The notes: generated from the letters alone by a model not told the origin. DNA of 64,000 nt from Clitopilus passeckerianus (GCA_944990035.1 CALYLX010000034.1:496001-560000), one strand, 5' to 3'. Counted from the stretch's first letter, positions 54,161 through 64,000 are shown. Made by a program: numbers and translations.

Positions 54161-54532
54161 TGTTGAATTGACGCGTACCACTCACGTGACTAATCACGTG
54201 ACATCACATGATTAGTATTGCGCCATATTGCACCATTATGATGTCTTCTTACAAATACGCCTCATGGCAACTCACGTGACACTTCATGACTACATATGAC
54301 TCATTCCGTGTCACTTCTGTACTATATTTAGCACAGAACATTCTAGATATGCTTACATATACATGGTCTGTGCACGCTCTCTATATGTATATAAACCTAT
54401 GTACTTTACCTCAATACATTGGAGACTTACCCAGTCTTATTACATAGTTCGCTCTCACCTCACAAGCCCACACCTAGCTCAAGGTAAGGGTTGTCCGCAA
54501 CTTCCCTCGCTGGAAGGCATGCTTGCTCGACA
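54161..54532 (+). repeat. 5' LTR of Copia E
   Basis: 372 bp; repeated CACGTGA motifs (about 54181-54202 and 54271-54281) are E-box-like. TATATAAACC near 54389 is the likely promoter. Confidence 0.9.
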
Positions 54533-54543
54533 GGTTATGGGCC
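54533..54543 (+). promoter_or_regulatory. Primer-binding site of Copia E
   Basis: GGTTATGGGCC, immediately after the LTR, is complementary to the initiator tRNA-Met anticodon region and identical to the PBS of Copia D. Confidence 0.7.
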
Positions 54544-54769
54544 CTGATCGCTGTCTGTAGCTATCCTCACGGATGTGCTCGACATTGCGGATCGGTTCTA
54601 GACCTCTGAGCTCGTCGTTTAGATCAACCTCAAGGGTTGGATCTACGACAACTCAGGAAGTATCTCAATACCATCTGGTATAGAGGTTCATAGCTCGTTG
54701 AGCACAGCAGTGTCGTCACTGTTACATGTGTCTCAACTGATGCTGACTTCTTTTGTTTGATCTAGATCA

Positions 54770-57700
54770 ATGTCTTTATCAAACATGACGTCACTCGTCC
54801 CTACCTTTGATGGTAGTAACTGGATCATCTTCCAAACAAAGATGAAAGCCTACTTGCAGTCCCAAGGGCTCTGGCAAATCGTTGGCGGTCACTATCCGCT
54901 TCCCACGCCTGCCAACCCTCAGGCACCTACTGCAGACGAACTCAAAGAAATTCGGTCTTGGCATGATAAGAATGATCAGGCCCAGGGTATCATGACACTT
55001 CGCATGAGTAATGCAATGTCCCAAGCCAATATTGGCGCCGACTCGGCTGCCACTTGGGACAATCTTGTCACGAACTACGACAGCCCTGGACCTTCCATCA
55101 TCTTTGCTGATTTCAAGAAAGCCATCACTTTTAAGCTTTCTGGGAACGCTAATCCCACTTCTGAAATCGCTGCCTTAAACCTTATCTTTGAACGCCTCGC
55201 TGCAAATGGTTCTTCTCTGCCCGAATTCGTCAAAGCAATGATTCTGATTGCTGCAATCCCCCAGAAATGGGATAGCGTTGCAGCCCTTTCGCTCTCCGGT
55301 CCTAATACGACCGTCGCAGACTTAAGCTTCCCCAACATCAGATCATCCATCATTGCCGAATTTGAACGCCGCTCCGGTAACCACGTTGTTGCCAACAAGA
55401 TCTCTGCTGTCAAACGCAAAGGCGCTGACCCCAAACACAAAAAGGGTCAAAACCAGCAGCAATCACAGCCGCAAGGTGGATCTTCGAACTCTGGTCCTTC
55501 CCAAAAGAAGACCAAGAATAATCGGCGCCCGCAGAAGAAGAAGCAAGAAGGCCACGCCCATCAGGCTGAGGCAGCCACTGTTTTTGCCTCTATGGCAATG
55601 GTGGCTCCACCGGTTACTCCACCTCCACCTCCTGCCCCCACGACCGCTAAGGTCGCACTTATCAACCGTCTTGGAGTCACGCTCTCTGAGCGCATCTCCA
55701 CCCCTGCATCGTGGACTGGCCCAGGCCAATCTGGCGATCAACAGGATCCACGCTACATGCAAGCCAAGGTTTTCTTGGAACGCATGTCCATGCCTGTTGA
55801 GCCCCGCTACCTTCGCCCCTTAATGGCGATGTTCCACAAGGAGCAATCATTCTCTGATCGAGAACTCCTTCGTGCCTGCGGTATCCACGACTACAACATT
55901 GATGTAGGTGCTCTCCCAGGGAAATGGGACAGCAGACCCATCATTGACGGTGTCCAAAAGGACTATGCTGCGACTCTTAAGGCTGGATGCCCATGGCCGC
56001 ATCTGCTTGAATGTGATAATAACACGTGCGATCATCCTGATCATGCCAAGCGAATTGCGGAGCTGACTTGCCAACTTAGGTGTGGCTGCTGGACTAATCC
56101 AGAGGTCGAAGGACCAGTCAAGCATACATGTGGCAAGACCAATGACCCTCGTACACGCGCCAAGAAGACTGTAGCGCAGTCTTCTACTTCGGAGGAAACT
56201 CCCACATCATCTGCGCAGATTGAGGAAGTTGTTGATCTTCCCCCTTCTCCCCGCCCTACTAAACGTACACGTTGCGACGACGACGAAATATCTCTCGGCG
56301 GAGAATCGGATCAGGAAGATCAGCGTCAAGATGGTCACATGGAGATGGATTGGGATGCGGAGATGGCCGCCAATGACCAAACCGGTCCTCTTGACAGGCA
56401 AATACCTTGCACTTTTGACTCAAGATCAATTGCTGATAGAAAGATCCAGCGAGCTCTTCGGCGACGATTCAATTCACGTACAGACTCTACGGACTTTACT
56501 ATACATGATATGACATGTATGCCAGCACTAGGATCTGTGACTAATACGTCACAAAAATATATGAGTCATGCACATAAATGCAAAAAGTGTAAAGGGAAGA
56601 AACCAGATGACGGATCCGCATCATGGATCATGGATTCCGGTGCTTCGTATCATTTTACGAATAATCTCAATGACTTCACCGACTACGAAGAAGGTGACTT
56701 TGGAAATGTTATAACCGCAAGCGGTCAAGTTTCCATAAGGGGTCGAGGAACTGTGTTCATCGATCATTCATTTGTGAGACCCGGAACCGACAAGACTGTT
56801 GAAGTGACTACACGTCTATTTCCAGTCTATTACTTCCCTGAGCTCTCCACGCGATTACTCGCTATGGGAGAATTCTTACAGAAGGAGAAACTCCTTCTTA
56901 GGGCTTCATCTTCCACGATGACATTCTATTCTCGAAATAAGAATCGTGCGGAGATAGTGTGTAAACCACACATTCCTGGTGATAACCTTTATTGGTTAGA
57001 TACCAAGATCACTTCTGCAAAGAAGATGGTCGCTGCATCATGCATGTTTGCAGCCACGTACGACTTGTGGCATAAACGCCTCGGACATCCGTCTAAGGAG
57101 GTTTTACGCCGTAGTCAGGTACATACGCGGAAAGGTCCGCAGAACATCGAATTCCCAAAAGAGAATCCGATTTGCCAAGGATGTGCACAAGGGAAAATGC
57201 CTTCAAAGTCTTTCCCGCCATCTGAATCTCGTGCAAAGGAACCCTTCGAGATGATTCATTCTGATCTCAAGGAATTCCCTGTGATGTCATATCACAAATA
57301 CAAATACTTTATCTCCTTCTTGGATGATAACTCCTCCCACGGATGGGTGACGTTTCTACGTAAAAAATCAGAAGCTGTTAAGGCTATGGAAGACTTCTCT
57401 GCCATGGTTAATACCCAATTCGGAGCTAAGATCAAAACTTGGCGTATTGATGGAGGGGGTGAATTCACCAAGTTTGAGAATGCACTGAGACAACGTGGCA
57501 TTCAGATTCACAAGAGTGCACCGCACACGCCTCAACAAAATGGCCGTGCAGAGCGCTTTAACCGCACAATCATGGATAAAGCTATGGCTATGCATCACGA
57601 TGCGTGCCTGCCTAACATGTGGTGGGAATTTTCTGTGGCACATAGTGCTCATCTATACAACCGAACTCCAATTCGAAGAATCGATTGGAAAACACCCCAC

Positions 57701-58813
57701 GAGGTTATCTATAAAGAGAAACCAGACATTTCTCACCTCCGTGTATTTGGTTGTGGTGCTTACGTTTACCTCCCTGAGGACAAACGAGCCAACAAACTTG
57801 CTCCGAAATCGGAACTCATGTTGTACCTTGGTACAGAACCAGGTATGAAGGCGCACAAATTCATGCGACTTCACAACAACACAATATTTGTTGGAACGAC
57901 AGCACTATTTGACGAAACACTATTCCCAAAGTGTCCTGAACACAAGAATCGTGGCATCACACGTGTAGGTGATAAACCTATGATGCAAGACCCGGAACAT
58001 TATGTTCCAGATCAACAAATTCCTTCGGAATCCGGTGATGATGGTAATGATGGTTCTACACCACCAAATCATCGTCAAGATGATCATGCTTCTGATCACA
58101 ACCGGACCCCTTCTCCTTCTCCACCTTCCACTCCGAAACCTAAATCGGACAAGGGTAAAGGCAAAGCGCCTACTGTGGAAGAGGAACCTGAGGAAGACTT
58201 CAATGACTTCTATGCTGATGACCCAACACCAGCAGATCAGAGTTCCGCGTATCCTAATGATCAGTCCAATCAAGGACAAGAATCATATCAAATTGATCCA
58301 TCGAAATTCCGACTTCGTCGAGTTGACGTGGAAAATTGGCGGTCACTTCCCGATCGCGCTCAATTTGAAAATAATACCGGCCCGCAATTGCCTCGTGGCA
58401 TACCATTGCGCCGCTATCCCCAAAGGATACGTACCATTACCAGGAAACCTGGCAATGTATATGGAGAAAATTGTCTTCCCTCCGAAATACAAAGGGACAT
58501 TCTCATGGACAGATATTGGAAAAAGACCGTAGGAGAGATGCCTGGGCGCGCCAGACGGATACCACGGCCCGATTATGACCAACGTGAGGCACAATTCCAG
58601 CCTACCGACACGATGGAAGGGATCATAACCTCCAATACTAGCGAACAGCCAGAGAATGATGACGATCAACCATCAGGAGACCAGGTTGAGGATCGCATGC
58701 AAGGCGTTGTGCCTGAACAACAGTTGCCACGTCCGCCTAAACGGCCTCGTGAAGATACTGATGCTGATCTTGCTTGGGCACAGAAATTGTGCAAGGAAGG
58801 GGTGTGCCATTGA
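54770..58813 (+). CDS. Copia E ORF1: gag, Cys-rich region, protease, integrase
   Basis: 1347 codons. The gag N-terminus (TFDGSNWIIFQTKMKAYLQ, LWQIVGGHYPLP) is a typical Copia capsid start. A basic Lys/Gln-rich stretch (about residues 215-265) stands where a CCHC knuckle is usual; none is present. A region of about 300 residues follows, with a Cys/His cluster (LLECDNNTCDHPDHAKRI, LTCQLRCGCW), not known to me from other Copia elements. Protease: SWIMDSGASYHFTNN. Integrase: HKRLGHPSK...CQGCAQGK, D in IHSDLKEF, D in WRIDGGGEFTK, E in QQNGRAERFN. The frame ends after an acidic/Pro-rich linker at 58813, just before RT, by a 2-base shift. Confidence 0.9.
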   Translation: MSLSNMTSLVPTFDGSNWIIFQTKMKAYLQSQGLWQIVGGHYPLPTPANPQAPTADELKEIRSWHDKNDQAQGIMTLRMSNAMSQANIGADSAATWDNLVTNYDSPGPSIIFADFKKAITFKLSGNANPTSEIAALNLIFERLAANGSSLPEFVKAMILIAAIPQKWDSVAALSLSGPNTTVADLSFPNIRSSIIAEFERRSGNHVVANKISAVKRKGADPKHKKGQNQQQSQPQGGSSNSGPSQKKTKNNRRPQKKKQEGHAHQAEAATVFASMAMVAPPVTPPPPPAPTTAKVALINRLGVTLSERISTPASWTGPGQSGDQQDPRYMQAKVFLERMSMPVEPRYLRPLMAMFHKEQSFSDRELLRACGIHDYNIDVGALPGKWDSRPIIDGVQKDYAATLKAGCPWPHLLECDNNTCDHPDHAKRIAELTCQLRCGCWTNPEVEGPVKHTCGKTNDPRTRAKKTVAQSSTSEETPTSSAQIEEVVDLPPSPRPTKRTRCDDDEISLGGESDQEDQRQDGHMEMDWDAEMAANDQTGPLDRQIPCTFDSRSIADRKIQRALRRRFNSRTDSTDFTIHDMTCMPALGSVTNTSQKYMSHAHKCKKCKGKKPDDGSASWIMDSGASYHFTNNLNDFTDYEEGDFGNVITASGQVSIRGRGTVFIDHSFVRPGTDKTVEVTTRLFPVYYFPELSTRLLAMGEFLQKEKLLLRASSSTMTFYSRNKNRAEIVCKPHIPGDNLYWLDTKITSAKKMVAASCMFAATYDLWHKRLGHPSKEVLRRSQVHTRKGPQNIEFPKENPICQGCAQGKMPSKSFPPSESRAKEPFEMIHSDLKEFPVMSYHKYKYFISFLDDNSSHGWVTFLRKKSEAVKAMEDFSAMVNTQFGAKIKTWRIDGGGEFTKFENALRQRGIQIHKSAPHTPQQNGRAERFNRTIMDKAMAMHHDACLPNMWWEFSVAHSAHLYNRTPIRRIDWKTPHEVIYKEKPDISHLRVFGCGAYVYLPEDKRANKLAPKSELMLYLGTEPGMKAHKFMRLHNNTIFVGTTALFDETLFPKCPEHKNRGITRVGDKPMMQDPEHYVPDQQIPSESGDDGNDGSTPPNHRQDDHASDHNRTPSPSPPSTPKPKSDKGKGKAPTVEEEPEEDFNDFYADDPTPADQSSAYPNDQSNQGQESYQIDPSKFRLRRVDVENWRSLPDRAQFENNTGPQLPRGIPLRRYPQRIRTITRKPGNVYGENCLPSEIQRDILMDRYWKKTVGEMPGRARRIPRPDYDQREAQFQPTDTMEGIITSNTSEQPENDDDQPSGDQVEDRMQGVVPEQQLPRPPKRPREDTDADLAWAQKLCKEGVCH

Positions 58814-60483
58814 TACAATATTTACTCCATCAGGCAGACCTGGCTATGCCAGCTGATGAGTATACTCCACCGTATCTCCACGCACTTCTATCGGATAGTT
58901 CTACACCTAGACTACCCAACATTCGCGAAATGCAATTCCGCGATATTGCTCGACTGCCAAAAGCGGAGCAAAAGGAATGGCATAATGCATGTCAACAGGA
59001 GCTTGAGGCGCTCCGTGAACGTGACGTGTATGAGCTAGTTGATCCACCTAAAGGCCGAAAGATTGTCAAAAACCGCTGGGTATTTGACATCAAATCTGAT
59101 GGTCGCAAAAAGGCTAGGCTTGTTGCCAAAGGCTTCTCACAGATTGAGGGCATAGATTTCGATGAGATTTTTTCCCCAGTCGTACGCTTTGAAACCGTCC
59201 GGACCTTATTTGCGCTAGCCGCATTAGAAGGATGGCACATTCAAGGTGTTGATGTGAAAACTGCCTTTCTATATGGAAAACTCGAAGAAGAAATCTATAT
59301 GGAGCAACCAGAAGGATTTAAATCCAAAAGCCACCCAAATATGGTCTATCGACTTAAACGGGCACTATATGGCCTTAAACAAGCTAGTCTCTCTTGGTGG
59401 AAAGAGATGACGAAATCCATGGAAGCATTGGGTTTCAAACGAACAACATCCGACGCAGGTGTATTTGTACACCATACCAAAGATGGCAAAATTGTTATAG
59501 CCATTGTATATGTCGATGATGCAATGTTCATGGGGTCTGATCGGAACCTTGTCTTAAAGATGAAATCCGAATTCATGAAGAAATGGGAATGTCGAGACCT
59601 TGGTGAAGCTAAGGAATTCCTACGCATGCGCATCACACGGGACAAGTCTAAAATTAAACTTGATCAAGTCCCCTACCTCCAAAAGGTGCTGCAACGTTAT
59701 GGAATGACTAATGCTAAAACCACTTATACTCCACTGCCTCACGGCTGGAAACCTAAAGTCAACACCGAATCTCTCAATCCTACGATCAAATCAGAGTTTC
59801 AATCCGTAATCGGATCTCTGTTATATCTCATGCTAGGCACACGGCCTGATATTGCTTTTGCGGTAATCAAACTATCGCAGTTCTCTGCAAACCCAAGCAA
59901 AGAGCATCTCGAAAAGGCCAAACATGTGCTAAGGTACTTAGCTACCTTCCCCAACTACTCACTTGTCTACGACGGAGATAGTAATGGTGGATTGCATGCA
60001 TATACAGATTCTGATTGGGCATCAGACGAAATCACACGTCGCTCAACCTCCGGATATATTATGAAACTTGCCAATGGCTTAATCTGTTGGACGTCAAAAG
60101 CGCAGAAGACAATTGCGCTATCATCGACAGAAGCTGAGTACATGGCTTTGTCAGATACTTGTCGACAAGTCACTTGGCTTCGGTCACTTCTTTCCGAAAT
60201 AGGTCTACCTGAAACTGAACCAACTATGGTTATCGGTGATAATCAGGGATCGATCTTTATCGGATCAAATCCTGTCCAGGAACGCCGGACTAAACACATT
60301 GATATTCGCTATCACTACGCCCGCGAATGTGTTGAAAACGGTGTCATAGAGTTATACTTTGTACCTGGAAGCAAGAACACTGCTGACATGCTGACCAAGA
60401 ATTTGGAACGTGTCAAATTTATGCAGTTCAGATCGCAACTTGGACTTGAGTTTTACTCGTCTAAGGACAAAGACACACAATAG
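58774..60483 (+). CDS. Copia E ORF2: reverse transcriptase and RNase H
   Basis: 569 codons overlapping ORF1 by 40 bases in another frame. RT starts with REMQFRDIARLPKAEQKEW and has VDVKTAFLYGKLEEEIYMEQ, LYGLKQASLSWW and catalytic YVDDAMFMGSD. RNase H has AYTDSDWASDEITRRSTSGY, ALSSTEAEYMA, VIGDNQGSIFI and HIDIRYHYARE, ending at 60483. All catalytic residues are present. The true pol start is upstream: in the ORF1 frame KLCKEGV is followed by CH-stop, while PLIQYLLHQA continues in the ORF2 frame, as expected if one GT of GTGTG is an insertion. Removing two bases would fuse the frames. Confidence 0.9.
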   Translation: MGTEIVQGRGVPLIQYLLHQADLAMPADEYTPPYLHALLSDSSTPRLPNIREMQFRDIARLPKAEQKEWHNACQQELEALRERDVYELVDPPKGRKIVKNRWVFDIKSDGRKKARLVAKGFSQIEGIDFDEIFSPVVRFETVRTLFALAALEGWHIQGVDVKTAFLYGKLEEEIYMEQPEGFKSKSHPNMVYRLKRALYGLKQASLSWWKEMTKSMEALGFKRTTSDAGVFVHHTKDGKIVIAIVYVDDAMFMGSDRNLVLKMKSEFMKKWECRDLGEAKEFLRMRITRDKSKIKLDQVPYLQKVLQRYGMTNAKTTYTPLPHGWKPKVNTESLNPTIKSEFQSVIGSLLYLMLGTRPDIAFAVIKLSQFSANPSKEHLEKAKHVLRYLATFPNYSLVYDGDSNGGLHAYTDSDWASDEITRRSTSGYIMKLANGLICWTSKAQKTIALSSTEAEYMALSDTCRQVTWLRSLLSEIGLPETEPTMVIGDNQGSIFIGSNPVQERRTKHIDIRYHYARECVENGVIELYFVPGSKNTADMLTKNLERVKFMQFRSQLGLEFYSSKDKDTQ

Positions 60484-60501
60484 GTAGTCTTTGAGGGGGT
60501 G

Positions 60502-60873
60502 TGTTGAATTGACGTGTACCACTCACGTGACTAATCACGTGACATCACATGATTAGTATTGCACCATATTGCACCATTATGATGTCTTCTTACAAATACG
60601 CCTCATGGCAACTCACGTGACACTTCATGACTACATATGACTCATTCCGTGTCACTTCCGTACTATATTTAGCACAGAACATTCTAGATATGCTTACATA
60701 TACATGGTCTGTGCACGCTCTCTATATGTATATAAACCTATGTACTTTACCTCAATACATTGGAGACTTACCCAGTCTTATTACATAGTTCGCTCTCACC
60801 TCACAAGCCCACACCTAGCTCAAGGTAAGGGTTGTCCGCAACTTCCCTCGCTGGAAGGCATGCTTGCTCGACA
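60502..60873 (+). repeat. 3' LTR of Copia E
   Basis: 372 bp; differs from 54161-54532 at about three sites. The purine tract tttgagggggtg immediately precedes it. Confidence 0.92.
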
Positions 60874-61650
60874 GCAGATAGGATATTGGGTTGGACACGC
60901 AAGTGGGAGTAGGAGGTGCTAGCTTGTGTACCGTGCATAGAGCCGGCACGGTTCAGCTTCGCCAGATTAAGATGGAATTGCATGGGCAAGGTCTAAAATG
61001 CTGAATTAGATTGAGGAGGCACAGGAGAGATCATTCGTCGGACACACCACTGTTGACCATTCTTCTCACTCTCGAGCGTACAGCATCCAAGTAAATGAGT
61101 TTGGTTGGGCTGGGAAGCGGGGGAGAAGGCCATCATGTAGTCATGCCTCTGAAGTATCCAGCGCGAACTGGCACAGGTGGTTGGGGGACAAAGTATAGGC
61201 ATCAACGCCAAATTGGGCGACAAAGACGTGCTCCACCGTTATAGGGTAATTGTAGGCTTTGCAGAGCTGCCCGAACCACGATAATCAGGTCGTTGAGTCG
61301 AGAGTCCATGACATGCCCAGAGGGCAGTGCACCAGCATTATGGCGTGTCTTGCAACAAAAAGCCATAAATTATCATGGCAGCCCAAGTTGCTTCGTATCA
61401 AGAACGCCAAATCCTCCCCTCACGAAAACGGCCTCGAAAACAGTTGAGGGATGGGTTGAAGGTCGTGCTGTCGAGGCTGGAACAAGTTTGAGCGAGTGTA
61501 AAGCCTCATATATGGTGGTGGCAGGTGGGTAGCGTCAGGAACGAAACCTTTCCAGTTCGGATGCGAGTTCGGAGGAATCCTTCACAGGATGTTTTGAACT
61601 GGATATCTTGGGACCAGGGAGCGGAATAGCATGTATTCAAGCCCTTAGGG
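60874..61650 (-). repeat. Upstream block of unit 3, distal part
   Basis: Homologous to about 37190-37720 (unit 2) and 24560-24720 (unit 1); for example ttgaggaggc near 61012 and 37340, and gcagagctgc near 61261 against gtagagctgc near 37424. Frames are short and decayed. Confidence 0.45.
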
Positions 61651-61698
61651 CACTAGGATAATACATGATCTATTGCAAATCATGAGTGAGGAAAAAAA

Positions 61699-61929
61699 TC
61701 AGGATACTGAGAGAAAGACGCACTGTGCACAATTGAAGCCTCTCAGCTCTTCAATCACACGTCGGCGCATGCGGTGTAGAGCACCAGTTTCAGCTGCCCA
61801 GAGTGCATTGGGTTTTAGTCCAAAGAGTTGAGAGATTACGAGTCTGGAGGTTACGACAGCGAGTTCTTTTTCCTTGAGGCAGAATGTGTCGGAATTAGTG
61901 CCATAATCGGTGCCATCAGTCGTATGTTC
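61699..61929 (-). pseudogene. Coding-like fragment, unidentified
   Basis: A 76-codon minus frame reads TDGTDYGTNSDTFCLKEKEL, then LVISQLFGLKPNALW, then HRMRRRVIEELRGF, with good codon-like composition but no start. Stops lie immediately on both sides. It looks like one exon of a lost gene; I do not recognise the family. Confidence 0.35.
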
Positions 61930-63617
61930 TCACGCATCGGATGCTAGGCGCCTCCGACCTTGGTCTCCATCTGAATGAGCTAGGCAGCCTCTAGTAGTTA
62001 GCTACAGAGATGCATATCAGGAAACGTGTGGCTTATATAATCTTAGAAGCTCTCCACCACTTTTTCTGCCCATGAAATAGACGAGATGCCTCATATTTGA
62101 CTCGCCGGCGCCTCCAGATAGTGTTGCTGCATAATTTTGGTGACAATTATTGCTCTATTTTGGCGGAGGTAAATAGCAGGACTTATCCCTAGTAACCCTT
62201 GACTAACAAGACTCTAGGCGGGATCCTTTACTGCTCGAAATGCTGCATATTCTCTCATTGCGGCGGCCAGGCGGACCATTATGACTGAGTTGGCTAGATC
62301 CAGTGGCACTCCCACGGTACTGATGGTGGCACTTTTGGGCCATTTCTCATGGCACTTCCCATTTCCAACACGCCCTCCCTTGAGGTTACTATGCGGTCGT
62401 CTACATCAGTTCATCACTTACATTTCCGCTCCCTCATTCGTTCGGTTGGCATCCTGTTCAAAGCCAATATTACGAGTCTGGAGTTGATAACTTAAGATTT
62501 GAACTTATAGCAGTTGCGATTTAAACCATCAAAATAAACCACATTTTGATTGTTATGTAGTTTTCTCGAGATGTCATTTGCTCATAAAGGTTTTCTCATT
62601 GTATTTTTATTATTATCTTGGCAAACAACTGAATTAGGAAATGTTTCCTTTCCTAGAACGTCGATTTGATGCCTGTTGATGCCATTCTTGATTCCATCAG
62701 TCCCAGTTCTCGAGCGGCTCTTCACAGTCGCAAGAGCACAAACTTGAGCAGCGTGCAGCTACTGCGAAAGTTTGTGCGGAGTGCTGACCCTCAAGTACTC
62801 GAGTACCCACAGCTTCCTCACATCGCGCTGCGCCTGCAGCCGCCCAATTAGCGTCTGAGTTCATCAAAGCAAGGTTCAATGTTAGTTTCTTATTTGGTTT
62901 CTTGGTCGGTTTTTTGTCGTGATTCACCCGACTTCCCAGTGTCTTCCTGTCGAGAAACTCATTGAAAAAAGTTGTAATGAAGTTGGTACTCTCTACAGAT
63001 ATTCAAGTGGGGCTGCTACTGGTATGGGTTACTATTTGTGTAGAGCTCAGTTATTAAATTTGGGCAGAGCTCCTTTTCTTACTATTAGTTCTGTTTATTA
63101 CATATATCCCTCCCAAGCCACAGTAGTGTACTATTGGGTGGAAGAAAGGTTTTCCTATAAGCGGAGCTCAGCTTCGGGCAAGCACCAATACGCGATGCGA
63201 CTTGACAGAGTCATAGAATGATCTACGCCAGAGCTACATACTGTACAGCTCTTTCAATTTCGACATCAGGGTCTGATACTGGCCCGAAAGGGCCAGAACA
63301 GACTCGCATTGCCGGGCGGCTCCGCTTGCCACGGCCCTCTACCCGCATGTATGTACTGCCGTTGTCAAAGTGATGTCATATGCCTACACAAACACATGAT
63401 CCGCCCGTCGCCTACTGTCTTCGATCACGTAACGGGCCACTCTACGGCAAATGAGGCATCATATTTTACTGGCGGCTCCTTCTGCCTCATCCTTCTACAT
63501 GTAGGTGGCGGATCATCTTTTCTACCGGTACATATTTTTTTCTTGCAATTATTCATGTTTGTTGCCCTTATATTCACATTTTTGTGAAAAAAGTGAGAAT
63601 TGGACGCAATCACGCTA
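61930..63617. other. Stretch with no recognised gene
   Basis: Only short frames. It includes AT-rich DNA (62480-62640) and a perfect 7-bp hairpin with a GAAA loop at 63279-63296 (ctggcccgaaagggccag). No repeat boundaries are recognised before 63616. Confidence 0.4.
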
Positions 63618-64000
63618 CAGTTGAATACCTCATAATGCATAAGGTCGTAATGCATAAGACATCATAATGCATAGAAATCGGCCAGACCGTGTGCGTCTAG
63701 GCTATTTTATGCATTATTTCTTATACTGGATAATGCATAGTAGAATCAGGCAATTATGCATTACCATATCCCATATTTTGCTTGAAAATATATCTATATA
63801 TGTAAATTTCCGGTAACAAAATAGCTCCCATAGTAACATTACACCCGATTCTGGACTAAACCAGCCATCATCCCCATGCATGGTCTACTGATCTTGGAAA
63901 TTTCAGGGATACATGCAACTTTCCAGTCCAGAATCCGGCCTGAGGCCCAAAGTCAGGTTTCGTTAATGACGGTAAACCTCTTGGTAAACCTTATTAAGAA
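63618..64000 (+). mobile_element. End of a second pogo-like element, continuing past the window
   Basis: After a TA at 63616-63617 the sequence CAGTTGAATACCTCATAATG starts like the pogo terminus at 12287 (CAGTAGATTTCGTGATAATG). Copies of ATAATGCATA or its complement follow at about 63630-63760. The element's other end and any transposase lie outside the window. Confidence 0.55.

Larger units (their letters stand above)
54161..60873 (+). mobile_element. Full-length Ty1/Copia retrotransposon E
   Basis: 372-bp LTRs (TGTTGAATTGACG...CTCGACA) differ at about three positions. The target duplication is gcaga (54156-54160 and 60874-60878). Internal order is gag, Cys-rich region, protease, integrase, RT, RNase H. 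A single frameshift separates the two long frames. Confidence 0.94.

Noticed and set aside
57920..58279. Minus-strand Arg/Ile-rich frame
   Set aside because: Antisense of the Copia E linker; no supporting context.
62940..63230. Possible tRNA or small structured RNA in this stretch
   Set aside because: No cloverleaf, A/B box pair or terminator could be fitted by eye.

Overview
The window looks like chromosomal DNA of a filamentous basidiomycete, most likely an Agaricomycete. Host-type genes have many short introns (45-66 nt, two of 166 nt) with recognisable branch points. The dominant host gene family is the NWD2-like NACHT NTPase family typical of mushroom-forming fungi. The rest is mainly fungal mobile DNA: chromodomain Ty3/Gypsy, Ty1/Copia, pogo/Tigger, Tc1/mariner and a MITE. 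The species cannot be named from the sequence. No tRNA, rRNA or CRISPR was seen.

Layout: 1-900 holds a truncated unidentified gene end and an orphan last exon of a NACHT gene. 2308-12287 is a pogo transposon whose 690-codon transposase gene is split by a full-length Gypsy element (copy A, 2952-10195). 12508-14344 is an intact plus-strand NACHT gene, followed by a LINE-like remnant. 15313-19413 (minus) is a five-exon host gene encoding about 1222 aa that I do not recognise. From 20461 to about 61650 lies a minus-strand array of three duplicated units, each made of a NACHT gene plus a homologous upstream block: NACHT1 (20461-22482, one frameshift), NACHT2 (26286-28490, intact), NACHT3 (42237-44277, nonsense codons and frameshifts). 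Another orphan NACHT last exon sits at 39858-40160.

The array has been expanded by insertions with readable target duplications: Copia D (28976-35756, TSD ctgac) carrying a solo Gypsy LTR (32638-33122, TSD gaacc); solo LTR G (39351-39819); a MITE (40173-40351); an intact Tc1/mariner element (40486-42105); full-length Gypsy B (44562-51769, TSD ggcgg), inverted relative to A; solo LTR F (53208-53661, TSD ctggc); and Copia E (54161-60873, TSD gcaga). The window ends in another pogo-like element beginning at 63618.

The most interesting points: (1) an expanding and decaying NACHT cluster whose members share a short N-terminal exon with an amyloid-like motif, an intron with a GC donor in two copies, and a conserved acidic C-terminal tail, duplicated with an upstream block that may hold a decayed partner gene; (2) a Gypsy family with apparent Tf1-type self-priming, Gcn4/AP-1-type sites in its LTR, a long AUG-free leader and an extra 3' ORF; (3) a Copia element with a large extra Cys-rich region between gag and protease; (4) nested insertions from which the disrupted reading frames can be followed across the insertion sites.
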